Shown in pieces: positions 56,676-64,000 of a stretch of 64,000 nucleotides of DNA (its first letter is position 1; each line of letters opens with the position of its first letter). Origin of the DNA: Capsicum annuum (Eukaryota; Streptophyta; Magnoliopsida; Solanales; Solanaceae); NCBI RefSeq assembly GCF_002878395.1, contig NC_061119.1, positions 41,420,301-41,484,300 of the forward strand, in the 5' to 3' direction. The notes below the pieces were generated by a model. The model had not been told where the DNA came from and made no database searches. It saw only the letters and a list, made by a program, of their open reading frames with translations. A program made the translations under genes and the position numbers.

Positions 56676-59313
56676 TGTAGCGCCCCAAATCTGGCACCTG
56701 AAATGCTACACGATGCTCATGACCCCGAAGGACCACAAGCTAACCCATGACTGATATCTGAACGTGTTCACTGCATAAAATCATGTAAAATGCGGAAATA
56801 GTAGGCTGAAACATGCCATAAGGCTCAAAAACTGAATAAAACATTTGATAAAACCATATCCGAATAATGTGGTATCACAATACCAAAACTGAAGTAAATG
56901 TCTGAAAATACTGAAGTCTGAATCTAGTCCAAAAGCCTCTAATTGACTGAGCTGTCTGAATAAGGAGTTGATGGGACATGTCCCCAACTAACTCTATCCA
57001 CTGAAAACTAAGCTGAAATAATGAAATAAATCATCATATCGTCCTCGAATAATGAGAACTCACTGCTGAAATCTGGAATGCTACTGATGCTCTGGAGCTC
57101 GTGCTTCTGAACCTATGGTATAAAACACCATAGCGCAAATGCGTCAGTACGATTGAATGTACTGGTATGCAAGTGAGGTAGGCTGAATGCAAAGGGTTTA
57201 TATGCATGAGCAATATTAGCTGACTGAATAACATGAACGTGAGAATTCATGCATGAATACGTGAACTGTATCTGAGTTCGTGAGATTACTGACTTCTGAG
57301 TCTGAATACTGATATCATGAGTTACTGATAACTGATATAACTGATACCGAGCGACTGTGTCTGATAGTCTAGGGTCTGATGGAACTAGCTGAGTTCCGTA
57401 TTGTTCTGAGTTGACTGTATCTGACAGTCCTGAAGGCTGTAGAACTATCTAAGTTCTATTACTGAGATTGAGACTGAAACTGTAATTGTGAGAAGTAGTC
57501 ATCTAACCGACATGCCCCAAATAAAGCAATATAGTTGAGTTGGGGTCCAATCTGTAACCCCAATTAGAAGGGTGTCAATACCGTGCCACCGGTAAAGATA
57601 AGCTGTGGGTGACCCTCATCTGACAGTGTCCCCAAAAGAGAACGGTCGGACCTCATTTGACAGTGTTTATCCACCTCATCAACCCTCATCTGTCAGTGTT
57701 GATGTCTCAACCTATGTTGGCTACATAGTTCTGTAACGCAAGGATTCTTCTAAGGATCACACCTTTTTCTGTCAGTGTGTGTCCTTATCCTTGGGTTCAC
57801 TCGGTGCTAAATCCTACTCCCATATGAATAGACTCTGAACATGATTAATTGAACTGATCTGGACTGGGTTCATTGAGTTTCGTTGACTGACGGAATACTA
57901 CTGAGATTACTGAATTACTGAGATTACTGGGATTACTGAGTTTACTGAGTTTTCCTGAGTCACACGACTGACTGAGTTCTATGGATCATGGCTTGACTGA
58001 GAGTATCTTGAAAACATGACACTAATTCTAGGCACACAGCTAAATTTTTTGGGTACAAGTACCCCCAGGACTCAATAGAAGGAAACTGACAAGGCATGAC
58101 ATTCTTGAATACATGACCAACATCAACAATCCATAATACAATAAGTTGGGGATTTCATGAAGTACATGGTTATCATAATCTTGTACATGGTAGGAATACA
58201 TATAATCAATGTCATAATTTCATATTCTAATATCATGAGCATTCCAACAAACATCTACATTGCACACCAATAGCATGGGAGTCATTTGAACATAAGGGTA
58301 AAACATGGATTTATCAATTTTGGTCACAAATGAGTCATAAGGAATAATTCCTATTCTTTTAGGCATTTTATCAAACACCTTGCATGCATATCTTTAGGCT
58401 TAGGCATGAATATTGAAATAATACATCATGGCAACATTTTACACTTCCAATGCAAGAATTTCAACCATATACTAACATAATTTCATGATAATCATTACAG
58501 ACTTCAACTTGGAAATCAAACCACAACATAAACATGGATATAACTCAATTCATATCATGAAATCCAAAGTTTATATTTCAAATAGGGTTTCTTGAGCTTC
58601 ATGGGTGAAAGGAACCCATGAATCAACACTTGACATACCTGGGTGGATGATTTCTTGAAGATTGGTGGAGGAAAACTTGAATTCTTGACTTGGGATTAGA
58701 CACCTAGGGTTTCTTGTTCTTGGGGATTGATCTTTGAGAGAAATCCTAATTTGGTGTGTGGATGAATAATGAAGTTATGAGCTCTGGTCTGTTATAATTA
58801 GGAGTTAAAACGGGTGGAAAAAGACCCAAATACCCTTTTAAAAATGGCTTAAAATCGTTGATCAACAGTGGTGACGGTTTAGGTGACGGTCCGTCGCTGG
58901 CTCGACGGTCCATCGGTCCATCCCGTCGTACTTGGCCAGAACCTGAACTTTCTGCCTCGTCTGCGACGGTTTGGGTGACGGTCCATCACTAGCTTGCCGG
59001 TCCGCTGGTCCTAACCGTTGCACTTGGCCAGAAGATAGGTTCACTGCCTTAGTCGCGACGGCTAGCGACGGACCGTCGGCCTGACCATCGCTTCTGGGCA
59101 GTTTCGACAGTTCTCTGTAAAACGTCCATAAGTTTTTACTCCGATACCAGATTTGGACGAAATTGGTATCGTTGGAAAGCTAATTCAATTTCTCACATGA
59201 TAAAAAGTCAAAATTGGGGAAATTCTATCTGATTTAAAAATTAATCATTTAGGAAGTCATCACTAACTCTTCTGGAGACTAGATATGACTTAAAGAAAGT
59301 TTGGGGTATTACA
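56676..59313 (-). repeat. Solo LTR (2.6 kb) in the LINE, TSD TTGGG
   Basis: Edges TGTAGCGCCCCAAATC and TTGGGGTATTACA, flanked on both sides by TTGGG (56671-56675 and 59314-59318). The sequence follows the Tekay-like LTR plan (GACCCCGAAGGACCACAAGC, GTTGGGGTCCAATCTG, ACCCCCAGGACTCAATAG). It has no internal region. LINE coding continues on the far side. Confidence 0.92.
58871..59098 (-). repeat. 92-bp tandem repeat, about 2.5 units, GC-rich
   Basis: Units begin at 58871, 58963 and 59055, exactly 92 bp apart, and share GCGACGGTTTGGGTGACGGT, CGACGGTCCATCGGTCC/CGGTCCGCTGGTCC and CACTTGGCCAGAA. Short palindromes such as CGACGGTCCGTCG occur. It sits 215-440 bp inside the LTR 5' end. Confidence 0.9.
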
Positions 59314-59318
59314 TTGGG

Positions 59319-59406
59319 ACCCCCTCTTCTACCAATTGAGGTCTATGCCTTTTACAATACTTATTCCATAAGAAATTAGTCCACATGAATTTTTTGGTTT
59401 TGAAAA
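59319..59406 (-). pseudogene. LINE fragment between two solo LTRs
   Basis: About 88 bp, minus-strand codons including KTKKFMWTNFLW, the segment after the RT domain (…KNS-x-W-x-N-F) in related LINEs. It joins the parts at 62099 and 56675. Confidence 0.65.
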
Positions 59407-62093
59407 TGTCACGACCCGATACTATCCCCTAGTCGTAATATGGTGCTTGGAACCACAAGTGATCCCAAGCTAACCCATGAACTAGCATACAACTTGAGCA
59501 ATAGATTTAAATTGTATAAAAACTAAATTTATTGAGCGAAAACATGATTATGAGAAAGTCTGAATAAATGTAATACTGATAAAGTTTACAACATATAAAA
59601 CTGAAGAAAGAAACTTGAATTACATGTAATGACTCTGACTGACTATCTACGAAGCCTTTACTATACTGACTGTAGGAGGTTGGGACATGCCTCCAACTAC
59701 CACAAATCAATACATAATAATGATAATAGTACAGTACATGAACTACAACTGACTGGAGTTCCCAAAATAGGAGAACTCATCACTTACTGGCTGAAAGCTG
59801 AGAACTGTCTAACCCTGGTGTATGAGCTACATCTGGTACCTACATTATGAAAGATGTAGCCACAAACGCATATATGTGGTCAGTACTTTAGAATGTACTG
59901 AGTATATGGAGACATGCACTAAATTATGAAAATATTTAAACATGCTTTAAAAATAAGGACATAAGTTATTTGCTGAAACATAAATTTAAAACATGGCTAT
60001 ACGTGAAAACTGTAAGTCATAGTGAGATTTATAAATCATGAGCTAAAAATAATTTTGTAAATTGTAACACGGTAAAACATGAATATTGTATGTGAATCTC
60101 ATATAAAGCTAAACATGCTGTAAAACTAAACTGAGGATCATGTGTGGATACTGAGCATGAAAACATGAGCATGTAAAATTGAGAATGCAAGACCAAGTAA
60201 AACATGTACTGAAATGATCTGAATAACTGAAAATTTGATTACTTGGTCAAACAATCCTGAACTTTTATAGACTGAGTACTAACTGAAACTTTAGGAGCTA
60301 TCATTTAACCGACATGCCCTAATCTGATCTAATCGGGGTCTAAACTGTAACCCTAGTTGGAAGGGTATTAGTACCTTGCCACGGGTACTAACACAGGCTG
60401 ACAATGTGGATCCACAAGGCTGATATCCCATAGGACTAGGGAGTCACCCTCTACTAGCAGGTGCCTCTAAAAGAGTGTCAACCCGCTACTGGATGGAAGA
60501 CCTCTCAAAACCTACGCTGGCTGCGTAGTTCTGGAACTCAGGGACTACTACTAAAGGTCAAACCCTCTGTTGGAAGGTGAGCCCCCATCCTTGGATTTGC
60601 TCGGTGCTAAATCCTACTCCCAACCGAAAGACACTGAAATACTATCTGGTGCATACACTAAAGCTGATAAGCTCAGGTCATGGTCTTTTGAAAACATCAG
60701 TTCAACAGAGTCTGAAGTAATCATAAACATGTAAACTGATAGTGCTCGACATGATTGTAACAAATTGAGTTTAACAATAAAATCATGGATTGACTGACAC
60801 ATTACTTGAAAAGTCTGAAATGCAAGTAAACATGTAGGTACAGGTATTCATAACCCGCCTACACTGAATGATTACAGAATTCGATAACAACACTTAAAAC
60901 AATGATATAAGGTCATAATTCAAAGACCCAAAACATGAGATATTTTAATAATTGAGTGAAATACATGTACCTGAACATGGAGATGAGTTAAACTTGAGAA
61001 AACAACATATTCACATGATTTAATTCATAACTTGAAGATTTTACAAGGAATCACTTGAATAGAACATGAGTAATTGAAATTCAAAGCATGAAATAAACTA
61101 ATTTACATGAGAACACATGTTAACATGGCTTGAATTCTAATTACTAAGAAATATATGGATTAAGTTCATAAGTTGCATGGATAATTTCATAAAATAGGAT
61201 ATAATTCATACTTTAAACCAAAAAAAGGAGTTTTTGGGCTCAATGGGTAAAAGGAACCCATTGATGAATACCCCACATACCTCAATGGTTAGATTTTTGA
61301 AGAATGCTTGAACTTGAAAACTTGAACTCTTGAATTCTTGGGAGGAGAAACGTGAATTCTTTGTTCTTGGGAAGGGGGAGGGTTTCTGCGTGAGTTATTT
61401 TGATGATAATGGGCAAATAAAGCCCTTTTGAGTGTTATAAGTCGTATTTTGGACGACTAGCGTTCAAGGAAAAGGACCAAATTACCCCTTGACCCCTTTA
61501 ATCATGAAGCTGGAAATACAACGCCTCTGTATCGCAGACCCTATAGCTGGGGAATAGCCGATGTGGTGCGGACCCTATTTCGGGGGAATAGCCTACGTGG
61601 TGTGGATCCTATTTCAGGGGAATAGTCTATGTAGTGGTACCCTATTCCTGGGGAATAGCCTACATAGATAAGACCCTATTTCGGGGGAATAGCCTACGTG
61701 GCGCGGAGCTATCACTAACCCTTAGTGTTTCTCATGAAAATGGTCATAACTTTTTGCTCGGATATCGGATTAAGGCGAAATCAGATACATTGGAAAGAGG
61801 ACTCAATTATCTATTATTTGGTTGGTCTTGAGATGAAAAATTCCATATATTTCAAAAGTTATACACGTTCAAAGTTGACCCTTGTAGGATCAAATACCAA
61901 AATTTGGCCGAATCCAGAGCTCTTAACTCTACTTTGCTGTAAGTGTTTCCTATGAACATTTTTTACCTAGATAACACTTGACACACTAGGATAATGATCA
62001 TGACACATATATTCACATACAAATCATGGGATTAGAGTTTATACACGTAGAAATAATGGTTCGAATTTTAGCCCAAAAATGTGGGGTGTTACC
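59407..62093 (-). repeat. Solo LTR (2.7 kb) in the LINE, TSD GAAAA
   Basis: Edges TGTCACGACCCGATAC and GTGGGGTGTTACC (expected final A is C). GAAAA is present at 59402-59406 and 62094-62098. A Tekay-like LTR plan is visible (GTGATCCCAAGCTAACCCAT, CTAGTTGGAAGGGTATTAG, CTACGCTGGCTGCGTAG). No internal region. Confidence 0.9.
61537..61705 (-). repeat. 34-bp tandem repeat, five units
   Basis: Units share GACCCTATTTCGGGGGAATA and GCCTACGTGG, with lengths of 32-36 bp. They lie 390-560 bp inside the LTR 5' end, the cassette position seen in the other LTRs. Confidence 0.9.
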
Positions 62094-62098
62094 GAAAA

Positions 62099-63790
62099 TC
62101 CACTATAACTTGGAAAATAGAGCCTTTGATACATCAAAAAGAGATCTAAGCCCCATACCTCCTTCCTCTTTTGGCAGACACATATCATTCCATGCAACCC
62201 AGTGCTTATTCTTGCCTACTTCCTTGTCATTCCACATAAATCTAGCAAAAACTCGATGTAGATCATGTATGACGCACTTTGGAGGAGAAATAACAGATAG
62301 AAGGTAAATAGGAATGTTCTGCAATACATTCTTTATAAGATCATATTTACCTCCAAAAGATAGAAGTTTACCTTTCCAAGCCTACAACTTATTTGAACTT
62401 TCTTAATCAAATCTGAAAAATGAAATTTCCTTTTCCTATTATGTATGGCCAATAGGGTAGCCAAGGTAAGTAAGAGGAAACTTTCCTTTAGTAAACCCAG
62501 TAACACCTTCAATCTCTTGAATAATACTCCCAACAGTCTTATTATGGACATAGAAGAAGCTCTTTTCTTCATTAATCTTTTGTCCTGATTGTTATTCATA
62601 ATCACAAGGAGTATGCATAACTAGTTGCATACTTTTCTTATCTGTAGAGGTGAAAATAATGGTATCATCTGCATATGATATATGAGTAATATGTTCACTC
62701 CATTTAGGCATTCCAAAACCCTTAAACTCCTTGTTATTAAATAATTCACTTTAGTTTTTAGATAACACTTCAGCAACCAAAATAAAAAGTGCAGGTGATA
62801 ATGCTTCACCCCTTTAGTAGAATGAAAGAAACCGTGAGCTTGTCCATTAATTAAGACAGAATATCAATTATTCGAAAGCAATCTCTAGATTTTATCAACT
62901 ATTCCTTTATCAAAACCTATTTTTTTCAAAACCGCAATTAAGAAGCACCATCCAACTCTATCATAAGCCTTAGTCATATCAAGTTTAATAACCACATTAG
63001 CATGCTTAGCCCTTTTTTTTATATCAATGATGATTTCTTGTGCCAACAAAACTTTTTCAAAAATGCTCCTTTCTTTCACAAAATCAGACTGATTTTGAGA
63101 AATAAGTCTTGGTAATAAATCCTCCAACCTATCATGCAGTATGCTTGAAATAATCTTGTTGAGAAAATTACTAAGACTTATATGTCTTAAATCTGAAAAT
63201 GATTATATCACTTCTTTTTTAGGAATAAGGATTAAATTTGTATGGGTAATTGATTTAGGAAGAGTCTGACCTTTAAAAAAGGCATTAATCACTGCATACA
63301 CACATCTTTTCGTAAAAATTTCCAACACCTTTGAAAGAATAAGTCATTGAAATCATCAGGACCATAAGCACTGTCACCATTTAACTCAAAAACAACACCA
63401 TTTATCTCTTCTTCAGAATATATGTCATTTAAGCATCTGTTTTCTTCCTCAGTCACTATTTGAGGGATTGCTTCCAGTAAAGAAAATTCACCTTTATATA
63501 AATGAGAAGTAAACTGGTTCTTGAAAAAATTTATTGCTTCAGTTGCTACCTGGTCTTTTCCTTCTGCCCATTCTCCATTAGCTTTTTAAATCCTCTAAAT
63601 ATTCAATCTATTTCTCCTACCTTTGTCTAGACTATGAACAAACTTGGTATTATGATCTCCTTTAGAAAACCATTGTATACCAGCCTTTTGCCTCTAATAA
63701 TCCTCCTCTATCTTCAAATATTTGATCAACTCAGCTGGGCTTGCCTCAAAATAACCCTATTAGCTCCAGTAGGGAGTTCTTCAAATAACT
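62099..63790 (-). pseudogene. LINE L1-type reverse transcriptase, frameshifted
   Basis: Reading the minus strand from 63790: [15 protein letters not shown] (template-side motif), VATEAINFFKNQFTSH, LNGDSAYGPDDFNDLFF, LISQNQSDFVKERSIFEKV, VVIKLDMTKAYDRVGWCFL (catalytic Asp of motif A), HISYADDTIIF (YADD at 62664-62675), then FARFMWNDKEVGKNKHWVAW and GGMGLRSLFDVSKALF. These are the conserved blocks of plant L1 reverse transcriptase in order. Many frameshifts and stops separate them, yet the residues of the catalytic triad are still present. It primes reverse transcription at nicked genomic DNA in active relatives. Confidence 0.9.
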
Positions 63791-63795
63791 CCAGG

Positions 63796-64000
63796 TTTAT
63801 CGACCTGGAAAAGGCTTACGACAAAGTCCCCAGGGAGGTGTTTTGGAGATGCTTGGAGGTGAGTGGAGTACTGCAGGCATATATCAGACTAATTAAGGAT
63901 ATGTATGACGGAGCGAAAACCCAGGTGAGGACGGCGGGAGGAGACTCAGAGCATTTCACTGTCCTGACAGGATTGCATCAGGGATCTACTCTTAGTCCCT
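63796..64000 (+). pseudogene. RTE-type LINE reverse transcriptase, partial (runs off edge)
   Basis: An open plus-strand frame from 63796 to the window end reads [19 protein letters not shown], then [18 protein letters not shown], then HQGSTLSP. These are motif A and motif B of RTE-like plant reverse transcriptases. There is no stop in 205 bp, but the frame lacks a start and the residues before FIDLEKAY are missing, so the left end looks truncated or inserted. It is convergent with the L1-type LINE to its left. Whether the copy is intact beyond 64000 cannot be seen. Confidence 0.85.

Larger units (their letters stand above)
55211..63790 (-). mobile_element. L1-type LINE (non-LTR retrotransposon), split by two solo LTRs
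   Basis: Minus-strand pieces at 62099-63790 (reverse transcriptase), 59319-59406 (RT tail) and 55211-56675 (zinc-binding zf-RVT and RNase H) follow one another in the right order once the two solo LTRs are set aside. RT-zf-RNase H is the 3' order of plant L1-clade ORF2. The endonuclease and ORF1 are not seen; they would lie to the right of 63790, where another LINE begins in opposite orientation. Frameshifts are frequent, so the copy is old. Confidence 0.85.

Noticed and set aside
61537..61705. Regular 34-bp repeats considered as a CRISPR-like array
   Set aside because: There are no distinct spacers; units are head-to-tail within a plant LTR.
1..64000. Endogenous pararetrovirus or other integrated virus
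   Set aside because: No coat, movement-protein or pararetroviral RT motifs were seen; all RTs fit Ty3/gypsy or LINE types.
1..64000. tRNA or rRNA genes
   Set aside because: PBS sequences resemble tRNA 3' ends, but no cloverleaf or conserved A/B box pair was found, and no rRNA core sequence was recognised.

Overview
The window is plant nuclear DNA made almost entirely of transposable elements and their relics. I found no intact host gene, tRNA, rRNA or CRISPR array. LTRs of the TGTAACACC…GTCTTACA type, Athila-like and Tekay/Del-like Ty3/gypsy elements, a KI-type Mutator element and Stowaway/pogo-type MITEs together suggest a Solanaceae genome (nightshade, tomato, pepper). This is a judgement from familiarity with such repeats, not from a search.

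Layout. 1-8121: a minus-strand Tekay/Del-like Ty3/gypsy element whose 3' LTR runs off the left edge. It keeps broken gag, protease, RT and chromodomain pieces and has lost RNase H and most of integrase. 8122-26022: a second minus-strand gypsy family (gag scrap, PBS, full LTR, tandem partial LTR). The partial LTR is split by a plus-strand solo LTR (target duplication TGACC), which is itself split by a 10.06-kb Athila-like element (14222-24286). That element keeps gag and protease, lacks RT, RNase H and integrase, and carries an extra long ORF. 26023-30907: AT-rich DNA with a 1.3-kb foldback element, several MITEs and a 116-bp scrap of plastid rpoB. 30908-36986: a solo LTR split by a second, 3.7-kb solo LTR. 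37430-42325: a Copia LTR remnant, then a short-LTR non-coding element containing another gypsy LTR. 42602-44452: a cluster of MITEs and a long AT/AG microsatellite. 44547-54536: a roughly 10-kb KI-MULE with convergent Ulp1-protease and mudrA-type transposase genes, both ruined by stops and frameshifts. 55211-63790: a minus-strand L1-type LINE interrupted by two solo LTRs with perfect target duplications (TTGGG, GAAAA). 63796-64000: the start of an RTE-type LINE reverse transcriptase on the plus strand.

The elements do not cooperate in a pathway. Their order of nesting records successive insertions. Several gene remnants are broken mainly by Trp-to-stop and Gln/Arg-to-stop changes, as expected from cytosine deamination in silenced DNA. 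Solo LTRs (five) outnumber elements with two LTRs. Many LTRs share a design not explained by coding content: a GC/CpG-rich short-repeat cassette about 210-580 bp inside the LTR 5' end, with different sequence in different families, next to a conserved U3 block.
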